A DNA stretch of 21,525 nucleotides from an uncultured Clostridium sp. (GTDB lineage: Bacteria; Bacillota; Clostridia; Clostridiales; Clostridiaceae). The position numbers and the translations under genes were made by a program. The DNA lies in assembly GCA_934746785.1 (NCBI GenBank), contig CAKVFO010000051.1, positions 1-21,525 on the forward strand, written 5' to 3'. The notes beneath the pieces are model-generated. The model did not search any database. It saw only the letters and a program-made list of their open reading frames with translations, and was not told the DNA's origin. Shown here in pieces: positions 7,751 to 15,263 of the stretch. Position 1 is the stretch's first letter; the number at the start of each line of letters is the position of its first letter.

Positions 7751-10042
7751 ATGAATGTATTAACTAAGAGAATTTTTCGAGGATTTAAAGAAAATTTTAT
7801 TAAGTATATTGTTTCTTTTTTAATTTTTATGATTGGTACTATGATGTTTATTGCTATAGCAGACTCAACAGATTCTGTTAATCTTGCTATTAATAACTTA
7901 ATTAAAGAAAGTAATTGTGAAGACGGTAACTTTCTTCTATATAGTCCACTTAGCTCTAAAGATGTAAACGAACTGAATGAACATGGAGTTACTCTTGAGA
8001 AAAACTTCTATATAAATATAAAAAACTTTAATAATGGAACTACCTATAGAATTTATAAAAACAGAAATTTAATTAATCTTTTGCAAATACGAGATGGATC
8101 ATCACCACTAAATAATGGTGATATAGTAGTTGAACAGCATTATGCTAAAACTCATGATCTTAATATCTCAAATGAACTTGAACTTGATGACATGAATTTT
8201 AACATATGTGGCCATGGTTATGTAATTGATTATGATTCACTATACGAGGTGGGTGATGGGCCATATCCTGACTACAAAAATTTCTGTCTTTGTTTTGTTA
8301 ATGATGAAACCTTTAATAAATTAACTAAAAATCACACAGTTCAATATAATTACTCATACTTATTAAATAAGGAACCTGAAAACTTTACTGATGAAGATCT
8401 CAATGATTATTTAAAAAGCAAATTAATCAATAAAGATAAAATGAATCATACTCTTGATTTAAATGATAATACTTGCAACCTTATAAATATTGTTCCTCGT
8501 GAAGATAATCAAAGAATTATAAGCTTTTCTCATGATATATCAATTAACAAAAATTGTACAATGCCAATGGGAATAGTTTTCTTCATTATGTTATCTTTTC
8601 TTATTGCAACACTTGCTGTATCTGAATTAAGAAAGGAATATAGAATTGTAGGTACACTATCTGCCTTAGGATATAGTAAGAAGCAATTAACTATAAACTT
8701 TATTATTCTTCCAGTTTCAGTAGTTACTGTTTCATCTATATTAGGGACTATTCTCGGTTTTGCTTGTGCACCATATTTTATGCAAAGTTATATTAATGGC
8801 GGCTGTATTACGGATGTTAAACCAGTTATTATGCCATACTTGATATTATATGGAACTATACTTCCAATAATAATATCAACTATTGTTAATGCACTAGTTG
8901 TTAATAATGCCTTAAACAAACCATTAGTTTTATTATTAAGAGGCAATTCAATAGAGGATTCTTCACAAATTAATTTAAACTTAGATAATTTTAGATTTAG
9001 AATAAAATATCAAATACGTCAGCTCACACGTGAATTATCAATGCATATTACTCTTCTTGTTTCATTAATATTAACTATCTTTATGGTAGTATTCGGAGTT
9101 TCACTTTATAGTACATTATCTTCTTTTGAAGTTGATTGTGAAAATACCATGCATTATGAATACAAATACTTATATCGTTTCCCAACTTCTGAAGCTCCTA
9201 AAGGCGGCGAAACTGCCTATGAACGTGCATATCAAACACAATTTGGAAAAGATAAAACAAACTTTACTATTCGTATGATTGGTCTACAGGAAAATAGCAA
9301 TTTCTTTGATTGCAAACCTGAAAGATGTAAAGCTGATGAAATGATTGTTTCAGCATCGATGAAAGATAAATTTGGATGGGATAAAGGTGATACAGTTACT
9401 CTTAGAGATACTCTTGATGGAAGCATTCATAACTATAAAGTTATTGATGTTATGGATCTTCAATATGGAATGTATGTATTTACTGATATTAATTCTCTTA
9501 GAAATGCTTATTCTCTACAAAATGATTATTGGAATCTTGTTTATTCTAATGAAAAATTAGACATAGATGAAAATTATCTTGCTGAAACATTAACTAAAGC
9601 AGAAAGTATTAAAGGTGCATCTGCTAGAATAGATTCTTTAATGGGAGTAATACTTTCATTAATGTGTATGGGAATTCTCATCTTCGTAGGAATGTTATAT
9701 ATGATAGTTAATCTTATGATTCAAAAATATGAAAATTCAATATGCGTTCTTAAAGTTTTAGGATATTCTCAAAGTCAGGTATGTCAGATGTATCTTTTAA
9801 ATTCACTTTTTGTAGTAATAGTAAGTATGATTATATCTATTCCTATTAGTTTTCAATTAGTTAAAATAATTTATCCTAATATTATTGCTACTGTTCTTAA
9901 TGGTATGCAGGTTAAAATGCCTCTTGAAACTATAATTGCTACTATTGCTTTAATACTAATTTCTTGGTTATTTGTAGTTGCTATTATTTCAAGAAGATTA
10001 TCAAAGATGTCACCACTTGATATATTAAGATTTAGAGAATAA
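7751..10042 (+). CDS. FtsX-like ABC transporter permease (8 TM)
   Basis: A GTG in frame at 7742 overlaps the ATPase gene, but GGAG at 7739-7742 sits 8 nt before the ATG at 7751, so I choose 7751 (763 aa). There are eight hydrophobic segments at roughly residues 18-37, 271-293, 316-343, 358-383, 433-455, 630-657, 681-708 and 725-750. Two large extracytoplasmic domains lie at about 40-270 and 456-629. The tail SKMSPLDILRFRE is typical of FtsX/MacB permeases. It is a duplicated four-TM plan, as in the long FtsX permeases of Firmicutes exporters. No membrane-fusion or outer-membrane partner is present, as expected for a monoderm. It forms an export pump with the ATPase upstream; substrate unknown. 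Confidence 0.9.
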   Translation: MNVLTKRIFRGFKENFIKYIVSFLIFMIGTMMFIAIADSTDSVNLAINNLIKESNCEDGNFLLYSPLSSKDVNELNEHGVTLEKNFYINIKNFNNGTTYRIYKNRNLINLLQIRDGSSPLNNGDIVVEQHYAKTHDLNISNELELDDMNFNICGHGYVIDYDSLYEVGDGPYPDYKNFCLCFVNDETFNKLTKNHTVQYNYSYLLNKEPENFTDEDLNDYLKSKLINKDKMNHTLDLNDNTCNLINIVPREDNQRIISFSHDISINKNCTMPMGIVFFIMLSFLIATLAVSELRKEYRIVGTLSALGYSKKQLTINFIILPVSVVTVSSILGTILGFACAPYFMQSYINGGCITDVKPVIMPYLILYGTILPIIISTIVNALVVNNALNKPLVLLLRGNSIEDSSQINLNLDNFRFRIKYQIRQLTRELSMHITLLVSLILTIFMVVFGVSLYSTLSSFEVDCENTMHYEYKYLYRFPTSEAPKGGETAYERAYQTQFGKDKTNFTIRMIGLQENSNFFDCKPERCKADEMIVSASMKDKFGWDKGDTVTLRDTLDGSIHNYKVIDVMDLQYGMYVFTDINSLRNAYSLQNDYWNLVYSNEKLDIDENYLAETLTKAESIKGASARIDSLMGVILSLMCMGILIFVGMLYMIVNLMIQKYENSICVLKVLGYSQSQVCQMYLLNSLFVVIVSMIISIPISFQLVKIIYPNIIATVLNGMQVKMPLETIIATIALILISWLFVVAIISRRLSKMSPLDILRFRE

Positions 10043-10119
10043 AGATTTTAATTTACTATACACAAAAAAGTGTCTATTAAAAAAGATGATTGGGGCTGTA
10101 AAAAAAGCCCTCGAAATCA

Positions 10120-10160
10120 AACAGCCATATCAGTAAAATAACTGGTATGGTTGTTTTTTT
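10120..10160 (+). terminator. Strong intrinsic terminator after the ABC exporter operon
   Basis: A 14-bp stem (10120-10133 with 10142-10155, two G-U pairs) and an 8-nt loop are followed by a run of seven Ts ending at 10160. It lies 78 bp past the permease stop and inside the sequence I attribute to an IS end, so it may have come with the element. Confidence 0.8.
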
Positions 10161-10259
10161 GTATATTCTTATGTATTGGTATATTTTTGCACCTTTCATT
10201 TTTAAAAATGGGCGCACTTAATAAAGCTCTCATTATAAATAAAAAAATAAAAGCTATTT

Positions 10260-10836
10260 TTATGCAACTAGCATTCCACGATTTAGTTTATTATTATATT
10301 TATAAAGATTATAACCGCAAGAAATCAATGTCAGTTCAAGAATTACATTATTTATGCCACGTCTAAATAACCTTTTATAAGATCTATTCCATTTTATTAT
10401 TCCAAATGTTCCTTCAGATTGGATACTTCTATTCATGCAAAGCAATGCACCATGTATAGATTCTAGATTGCTTATAACTTCCTCATGCATTGAGGTTAAT
10501 TCTCTATTTAAACTTATAGTTCTATTTTTAGTAGTTCTTTTGCAGTATTCGCTTCGGTAAGGGCACCCCTCACAATCCTCACATTCATAAAATTCTTCTG
10601 TTCTTCCATAGATGAACACTTTTTCTATGTCCTTTACCAGATACAAAAGTATTTGTATCAAGTCCAGTAGCCTTTTTATAATTGATAAGCATATCTTTGA
10701 CATAATCCACAGCATATTCATCTCTTTTTTCAAGCTTTACCCCTAATAAATTAAGTACCTCATAATTCATTTCATCTATTAATATCGAAATTTTGTCAAA
10801 TACCTTATCTCTATTTTTTATGCAGGAACGCTTCCA
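10260..10836 (-). pseudogene. Broken IS1182-family (DDE_Tnp_1_6-like) transposase
   Basis: Two frames carry transposase-like text. From about 10836 down to 10610 one frame ends in TNTFVSGKGHRKS. From about 10630 to the stop at 10260 the next frame reads FYECEDCEGCPYRSEYC, then MNRSIQSEGTFGIIK and a C-terminal helix with GYNLYKYNNKL. In intact relatives, as I recall them, the GKGxRKS stretch and the CxxCxxCPY zinc-like stretch are separated by roughly 200 residues holding catalytic Asp residues. This copy thus has an internal deletion plus a frame change at the junction near 10600-10640. The N-terminus is missing too. No functional product is expected. Confidence 0.75.
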
Positions 10837-11187
10837 TACCATCAAGTAAATACATAAATAGGATATCTGTTTTGCAGCCTTCCTCTACAAAATATGATTT
10901 TAGGTCAATGTGGTCCATTACATCACAGAAAGTATATACTGGATCAGAAGTATCAATTATTTTTTCAATTTCCAGTGGTAATGCTGATGTTGGTCCTATA
11001 TATGCTTGTGTTGAAAAAAGCATACACTTACCTTTGTAATCCTTTGGTATATCTTTAATATACTTAAATAATATTTCTGGATACCTCTCCACATATACTG
11101 GTGCTCCTATAATTAATGCTTCATATTTTCCGCTGCAAATTTTGTATTTCCAGTTCCAGAAAAATAAATTATCCCCATCTTACTCAT
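10811..11187 (-). pseudogene. Disrupted flavodoxin-like (EFR1-type) gene
   Basis: From an ATG at 11187 (good GGGGGAG site) the frame reads MGIIYFSGTGNTKFAAE, a flavodoxin phosphate loop, then stops within eight codons. A shifted frame resumes with YEALIIGAPVYVERYPEI and continues to 10811. The resumed text corresponds to the middle of a flavodoxin domain. About 35-40 residues between the two parts appear to be lost, and no ferredoxin motifs follow because the IS remnant begins near 10836. The gene lies directly downstream of the aldo/keto reductase on the same strand, so it was probably once co-transcribed with it. It is related in type to the intact gene at 6015-6779. Confidence 0.72.
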
Positions 11188-11276
11188 TTCTTCTCCCCCT
11201 CTTTAACACATTAATGACTTACATATCAAAAAATAGTTTATATATGTATATTGTTAAACAGCAATTTTAAAAACCT

Positions 11277-12107
11277 TTATAAATTGAATGTTGTATTTTC
11301 TGGTACTCCTGTAACTGATACATTATCCCCTTCATTAAGTGAATCTATAAATTTCATATCTTCATCACTTATGTTAAAATCAAATACTTCAAAGTTTTCT
11401 TTTATTCTTTCTTCCTTTGATGACTTTGGTATAGGAATTACACCTCTTTGTATATGCCATCTTAGTATTATTTGCGCAACTGTTTTATTATATTTTTCTG
11501 AGAGATTTAGCATATCTTCATTTTCAAATAGCTTTCCTCTCATTATAGGACTCCATGCCATAAGTTTAATGTTATTATCTTTACAGTACTCTATCATTTC
11601 ATATTTATTATTTAAAGGATGTATTTCTATTTGATTTAGCATAGGCATAATCTCTGCTGTTTTCTTTAATTCTTCTAAATGACTTTTCTTAAAATTACAT
11701 ACTCCTATTGATTTAACCTTTCCTTTTTTATAAAGCTCTTCAAAAGCCCTCCAAGTATCTGCATTTAGTTTATTAGGCCAGTGAATTAGATATAAATCTA
11801 TATAATCAAGCTGTAGATTATTTAGAGATTTATTAAAAGCCTCTAATGTTTTTTCATAACCGTGATCATCATTCCAAAGTTTAGTTACAACGAAAATTTC
11901 ACTTCTATCTACTCCACTTTCCTTTATTCCTTTAGCTACTCCTTTTTCATTTCCATAAAAATAAGCTGTATCAATAAGTCTATATCCTAACCTTAATGCA
12001 CATTTAACATTTTCAGCAGTTTCTTCATTACTTCCAGATTTATATGTACCAAAACCTATGGATGGTATTTTTACTCTATTGCTTAAAAGAATAAAGTCTT
12101 TCTTCAT
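11277..12107 (-). CDS. Aldo/keto reductase
   Basis: At 276 aa this is a full-length member of the NAD(P)H-dependent aldo/keto reductase superfamily, a cytoplasmic (beta/alpha)8 barrel that reduces aldehydes and ketones. The catalytic tetrad is visible: Asp46 (LIDTAYFYGN), Tyr51, Lys76 (VVTKLWN) and His109 (LIHWP). The cofactor-binding stretch IPKSSKEERIKENF is near the C-terminus. GGGAG lies 8 nt before the ATG and a promoter-like pair lies upstream at 12142-12170. The physiological substrate is not evident. The gene downstream on the same strand is the broken flavodoxin. Confidence 0.93.
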   Translation of the reverse strand: MKKDFILLSNRVKIPSIGFGTYKSGSNEETAENVKCALRLGYRLIDTAYFYGNEKGVAKGIKESGVDRSEIFVVTKLWNDDHGYEKTLEAFNKSLNNLQLDYIDLYLIHWPNKLNADTWRAFEELYKKGKVKSIGVCNFKKSHLEELKKTAEIMPMLNQIEIHPLNNKYEMIEYCKDNNIKLMAWSPIMRGKLFENEDMLNLSEKYNKTVAQIILRWHIQRGVIPIPKSSKEERIKENFEVFDFNISDEDMKFIDSLNEGDNVSVTGVPENTTFNL

Positions 12108-12141
12108 TTTATCATCTCCCTTAACTTTTTATATTTATCTT

Positions 12142-12170
12142 ATAGTATCTTCTTACAATACTTTTTTCAA
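12142..12170 (-). promoter_or_regulatory. Probable promoter of the aldo/keto reductase gene
   Basis: On the minus strand TTGAAA (12170-12165) and TACTAT (12147-12142) are separated by 17 bp. The start codon at 12107 lies about 35 bp further downstream. The -35 is good and the -10 has four of six consensus bases. It is divergent from the extended -10 element at 12188-12196. Confidence 0.55.
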
Positions 12171-12187
12171 TCAATATTATAGATATG

Positions 12188-12196
12188 TGCTATAAT
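12188..12196 (+). promoter_or_regulatory. Extended -10 promoter element for the leader and CD3324-type gene
   Basis: TG-C-TATAAT is an extended -10 element; the -35 region is weak, as is usual for extended -10 promoters. The transcript would start near 12203, only about 8 nt before the GGAGGTG ribosome site of the leader ORF. Confidence 0.55.
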
Positions 12197-12224
12197 AATT
12201 ATAAATTATTGGAGGTGTTTTTTT

Positions 12225-12284
12225 ATGAAGGTATTTAAATATACATTCAGCTATAAACTTATTTGCTCCTTGCAGAGGCTATAA
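12225..12284 (+). CDS. Short leader ORF (19 codons) with strong ribosome binding site
   Basis: GGAGGTG at 12211-12217 is 7 nt before an ATG that opens a 19-codon frame ending TAA at 12282-12284. The peptide (MKVFKYTFSYK, then LICSLQRL) has no recognised homologue. The strong start signal directly behind a promoter and the hairpins that follow suggest a regulatory leader peptide. Alternatively, it is the 5' stub of a decayed gene: the next frame continues with AIKTAILCLEPKFTS before a stop. Confidence 0.4.
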   Translation: MKVFKYTFSYKLICSLQRL

Positions 12285-12361
12285 AAACAGCTATACTTTG
12301 TCTGGAGCCTAAATTTACAAGTTAGCTGATATAATTTAGGACTTATGACATCTGCTTTTTT
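12265..12361 (+). promoter_or_regulatory. Candidate attenuator with competing hairpins and a terminator
   Basis: GCTCC (12265-12269) can pair with GGAGC (12304-12308), and AGGCT (12276-12280) can pair with AGCCT (12306-12310). CCTAAATT (12308-12315) pairs perfectly with AATTTAGG (12333-12340). AGCTGAT (12324-12330) can pair, with one mismatch, with ATCTGCT (12350-12356), which runs into six Ts and would terminate. These pairings share bases or interlock, so they should exclude one another. The structure lies between the leader ORF and the gene at 12406. I do not recognise a known riboswitch class. Confidence 0.4.
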
Positions 12362-12405
12362 ATAATCTTTGCTTTATGAATATTATGAAAATAAGGAGTA
12401 AAGAT

Positions 12406-12675
12406 ATGAAATACAAAAAAGCATCTGATATATTACCTATAGAAATTATCGAGAAGATTCAAGAATATATAGATGGTGATTTCTTATACATCCCTAGAAA
12501 AGATATTAATCGTAAAAAATGGGGAGAAAAAAGCGGAATAAAAGAAACATTACAAAAAAGAAATAAAGAAATATATAAAAAATATATTTCTGGAGTTTCT
12601 ATTAATAAACTTACTGAAGAATATTACTTATCTGATAAAAGTATTAGGAGAATTATAAAATTAGAAAAACATTAA
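12406..12675 (+). CDS. CD3324-family small DNA-binding protein (Mor/HTH-like)
   Basis: An upstream ATG at 12376 is in frame, but AAGGAG at 12393-12398 fits the ATG at 12406 (7-nt spacing). That start gives an 89-aa protein beginning MKYKKASDILP, as in clostridial CD3324-type proteins. The N-terminal half has the conserved ILPIEIIEKIQEYIDG and YIPRKD, followed by WGEKSGIKETL. The C-terminal third (SINKLTEEYYLSDKSIRRII) is a helix-turn-helix like those in Mor/resolvase-type proteins. It is likely a transcription factor; its target is unknown. The gene is preceded by a structured leader and followed by an 18-bp inverted repeat. Confidence 0.78.
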   Translation: MKYKKASDILPIEIIEKIQEYIDGDFLYIPRKDINRKKWGEKSGIKETLQKRNKEIYKKYISGVSINKLTEEYYLSDKSIRRIIKLEKH

Positions 12676-12727
12676 TGCTAATATTTAATACATAATTATT
12701 TATTAGCTTGAATCCTTTATATATTTT

Positions 12728-12785
12728 AACTAAGATAATTATTGTTATATAAATAAATTAGTGACAATAATTATCTTAGTTTTTA
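12728..12785 (+). terminator. Perfect 18-bp inverted repeat, terminator or attenuator before the FusB-like gene
   Basis: The arms are 12728-12745 and 12764-12781, all 18 bp matching, with an 18-nt loop and a short T run. It can terminate the CD3324-type transcript, but it ends only about 8 nt before the GAGGTG ribosome site of the next gene. It could therefore also control that gene as an attenuator or operator. Confidence 0.75.
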
Positions 12786-12804
12786 TTACGAGGTGAAAAA
12801 TTTT

Positions 12805-13464
12805 ATGAATAGATTTATAAAAAAACATGAATTTAATTATATAAAAAAATGTCTATCTGAATTGAATGATGCTTTTATAAACTGTAAAGATTCAAATATT
12901 ATTGCTGCAAGTAAGGCTTATATCCAAGACAAAATATGGAATAAATTTTCTTCTTTAAGTGATGAAGAAAAAGAACTTCTTAACATAGATAGTATCACTG
13001 AACCACTTCACATTACTAACTTTACTAAAAAAGTTTATAACTATGTTTATGGTATGGAATCTTTAACAACAACTCAAATAAATAAAATTTTTAAGAAAGA
13101 AAAAAAGCTTAAAGCACCTATATTAAATTATGAAGATAAAAAGTTAGTATATCTTGGTTGGATTGACCCTGCGATAAAAAAACTTCTTATAGTTTATAAC
13201 TATAATGGAAAACCTCTTGGAATGGCATGTAGACTTTCAGAGAAAAATACTAATAACACTCACATTTGTGCTTTATGTAATCATATAGGTCCTCAAAGTG
13301 AAGTAAATTTTGTTTCTCCTATATGTAAAACATCTCGTACTGATCCTGATGCTTATAAATCTTTAGGATTTTATGTATGTATTGATAGTGAAAAATGTAA
13401 TGAGCGAATAACATCAACTGAAAAGTTGGAGAAGATTATCAAAGAAGTTAATAATATAAAATAA
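12805..13464 (+). CDS. FusB/FusC-like elongation factor G-binding protein
   Basis: A GTG at 12793 is in frame but lies inside the GAGGTG ribosome site, so the ATG at 12805 is chosen (219 aa). The N-terminal half is helical (IKKHEFNYIKKCL onwards). The C-terminal half is a treble-clef zinc domain with Cys155, Cys158 (HICALC), Cys192 and Cys198 (YVCIDSEKC). This arrangement and length match the FusB/FusC family, whose known members bind EF-G, help it leave the ribosome and give fusidic acid resistance. Chromosomal relatives in Firmicutes are often annotated as FBP-type or EF-G-binding proteins, and resistance is not guaranteed. It has its own 3' terminator. The inverted repeat just upstream may control it. 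Confidence 0.85.
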   Translation: MNRFIKKHEFNYIKKCLSELNDAFINCKDSNIIAASKAYIQDKIWNKFSSLSDEEKELLNIDSITEPLHITNFTKKVYNYVYGMESLTTTQINKIFKKEKKLKAPILNYEDKKLVYLGWIDPAIKKLLIVYNYNGKPLGMACRLSEKNTNNTHICALCNHIGPQSEVNFVSPICKTSRTDPDAYKSLGFYVCIDSEKCNERITSTEKLEKIIKEVNNIK

Positions 13465-13481
13465 TATTAAACTCTATTATT

Positions 13482-13526
13482 AAGAGGTATCAAGTTAAAA
13501 TTTACTTAATACCTCTTTAGATTTTT
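13482..13526 (+). terminator. Intrinsic terminator after the FusB-like gene
   Basis: Arms 13482-13495 and 13504-13517 (14 bp with one mismatch) are followed by TAG and five Ts. It lies between convergent genes and may also help end nhaA transcription, though the minus strand lacks a clear T run. Confidence 0.72.
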
Positions 13527-14685
13527 ATATTCTATTTGGCTTAAATAATGTTAATATATAAGCAAGAATAGTAGATATGACTGCTGAAATTAAAATTGAA
13601 ATCTTAGCTACATTTATTTCAATAGCTTCTCCTTCAAATGCAATCTCAGATATAAATAAAGACATGGTAAATCCTATACCTGCAATAACTGCCACTATAA
13701 GCATATCCATCCATGATGTTCCCTCTGGTTTATTTGCAATTTTAATAAGGTTTCCTATAAATCCAAATAGCATTATACCTAGAGGTTTTCCAACAACTAA
13801 CCCAAAAATTATACCAAGCATAAGGGTATAATCTTGTGATAAATTCAAATTGCCACCTAGACTTATTCCTGTATTAGCAAAAGCAAATAGAGGTAAAATC
13901 ACTAAATTTGTTACTCCTTCAAGAGAATGCTGCAACTTATGACTTAAATCTTTTTCTCTATTTTCTTCATCATATACTGGTATACAGAAAGCTAGAATAA
14001 CTCCACTTAATGTTGCATGAAGTCCACTATAAAATACCGCAGCCCATAAAAATAATCCTAAAATCAGATATGTGTATAAATTATTTACTTTTTCAAATCT
14101 TCTAACAAGTAATAATAAAGCAATCAATATTACAGTAGCTACAATTCCTATCATTCTAATTTCATCTGTATAAAATAAAGCTATTATAACTATAGATAAT
14201 AAGTCATCTACTACTGCTAAAGTTAACAGAAATAGCTTTAAGGAAGGATTTAATTTGTCCTTTAATATAGCAAAAATTCCAATAGCAAAAGCTATATCAG
14301 TAGATAAGGGAATCCCAACACCTATTTCAAAAAAACTTTTATAATTAAATAAGGTAAAAATTAATGCTGGAGCTACCATTCCTCCTATAGCTGTAATTAC
14401 TGGGAAAGATGCCTGTTTAAAGCTTGATAACTTACCAAATACTATTTCTCTCTTTATTTCACATCCTACTACTAAAAAGAATATAGCCATTAAAAAGTCA
14501 TTAATAAAAAAATGTATATTAAATTCTTCACCAAAACCAATATCATATAAAAAATAATTATAATAAGTTTTTAACGGTGTATTAGCTAAAATTAAAGATA
14601 ACACTGTAACACATAATAATAGTATCCCCGGAAATGCTTCTGAGTCTTTTATACTTGTTCCTTTTTCTTTAGTATCTTCTTGCAT
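13525..14685 (-). CDS. nhaA: Na+/H+ antiporter NhaA
   Basis: At 386 aa this is a full-length NhaA, an integral membrane electrogenic antiporter exchanging H+ for Na+. Hallmarks are visible: FFLVVGCEIKRE at 69-80, STDIAFAIGI at 128-137 with Asp130, and LAVVDDLLSIV with Asp160-Asp161. These correspond to E. coli Asp133 and the ion-binding Asp163/Asp164. The rest is a succession of hydrophobic segments. AGGAG lies 7 nt before the ATG. The gene follows the urease operon after a terminator-like hairpin with only about 28 bp left for a promoter, so read-through from the urease operon is likely. That placement suggests a role in pH and sodium balance when ureolysis makes ammonia. Confidence 0.95.
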   Translation of the reverse strand: MQEDTKEKGTSIKDSEAFPGILLLCVTVLSLILANTPLKTYYNYFLYDIGFGEEFNIHFFINDFLMAIFFLVVGCEIKREIVFGKLSSFKQASFPVITAIGGMVAPALIFTLFNYKSFFEIGVGIPLSTDIAFAIGIFAILKDKLNPSLKLFLLTLAVVDDLLSIVIIALFYTDEIRMIGIVATVILIALLLLVRRFEKVNNLYTYLILGLFLWAAVFYSGLHATLSGVILAFCIPVYDEENREKDLSHKLQHSLEGVTNLVILPLFAFANTGISLGGNLNLSQDYTLMLGIIFGLVVGKPLGIMLFGFIGNLIKIANKPEGTSWMDMLIVAVIAGIGFTMSLFISEIAFEGEAIEINVAKISILISAVISTILAYILTLFKPNRI

Positions 14686-14713
14686 AAAACTTCTCCTATC
14701 TTAAACTATATTT

Positions 14714-14747
14714 AAAAAGGTACTAAACACCTTAATGTCTAGCACCT
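14714..14747 (-). terminator. Terminator-like hairpin after the urease operon
   Basis: On the minus strand AGGTGCTA and TAGTACCT form an 8-bp stem (one G-U) followed by a run of five Ts. It sits 9 bp past the ureI stop and 28 bp before nhaA. Its loop is 14 nt, so termination may be partial. Confidence 0.6.
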
Positions 14748-14756
14748 CTCAATTTT

Positions 14757-15242
14757 TTACCAAGCTTCTACTAACATCATAAAACCTGGTATCCAAGCTG
14801 TAATTATACCTTCAAAGATAGCTAAGTATGGAACAAATTTTCCTAGATCCTTCTTTAATATAAGTTCTATGAAAGCTGTTAGCCAAAGTATTCCCCAAAG
14901 TATCCATATGATACCCATTCTCCAGTCTAAGTCATACGCCCAGCTTATATATGCACATGGAATTGTATTAATAGCTACAAATAAGCTATACCATCCATAA
15001 GGTCTCTTATCTAATTTGAAAATTCCATTAAAAGCTATAAATAGATATGTAAACCCAAATAATAATCCAGTTCCAACAGAATAATATTCTCCCATTATTG
15101 CTGAAATAACATCTAGTACTACAGCTAAACCTCCTGTGAAAATATTCATTACAGCCGCCGATTTTTCATCTACTCCATATAATCTTGATATTCCATTAAG
15201 AATTAACACTATTCCAACATATAATAAAACTATTCCTAACAT
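14757..15242 (-). CDS. ureI: UreI/AmiS-family urea channel
   Basis: A GTG at 15251 is in frame, but the ATG at 15242 gives the usual MLGIVLLYVGIVL start seen in Firmicute UreI proteins (161 aa), so I prefer it. About six hydrophobic segments are present, with the family-typical stretches INGISRLYGVDEKSAAV, TGLLFGFTYLFIAFN and WRMGIIWILWG. UreI/AmiS proteins are inner-membrane channels for urea or short amides. Encoded 21 bp after ureD at the distal end of the urease operon, it would admit urea. Whether it is acid-gated, as in Helicobacter, cannot be read from the sequence. Confidence 0.88.
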   Translation of the reverse strand: MLGIVLLYVGIVLILNGISRLYGVDEKSAAVMNIFTGGLAVVLDVISAIMGEYYSVGTGLLFGFTYLFIAFNGIFKLDKRPYGWYSLFVAINTIPCAYISWAYDLDWRMGIIWILWGILWLTAFIELILKKDLGKFVPYLAIFEGIITAWIPGFMMLVEAW

Positions 15243-15263
15243 ATTTCTCACAACCTATTCTTA

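Larger units (their letters stand above)
10092..10836 (-). mobile_element. Remnant of an IS1182-type insertion sequence (deletion derivative)
   Basis: The stretch contains the C-terminal and a short internal part of an IS1182-type transposase. Its outer edge near 10092-10110 reads GGGGCTGT, seven A, GCCC, like the GC-rich tips of such elements. No matching opposite end was found near 10836, where the sequence changes into a flavodoxin-like gene remnant. The element is therefore truncated at its 5' side as well as internally deleted, and cannot be autonomous. Boundaries are approximate. Confidence 0.65.

Noticed and set aside
10060..10078. Small ACAC/GTGT hairpin after the permease stop as terminator
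   Set aside because: The stem is only 4 bp with no T run; the strong terminator at 10120-10160 explains the 3' end.
10151..10366. Plus-strand 71-codon frame after the exporter
   Set aside because: It begins in the T run of the terminator and is antisense to transposase remnants; no ribosome site.
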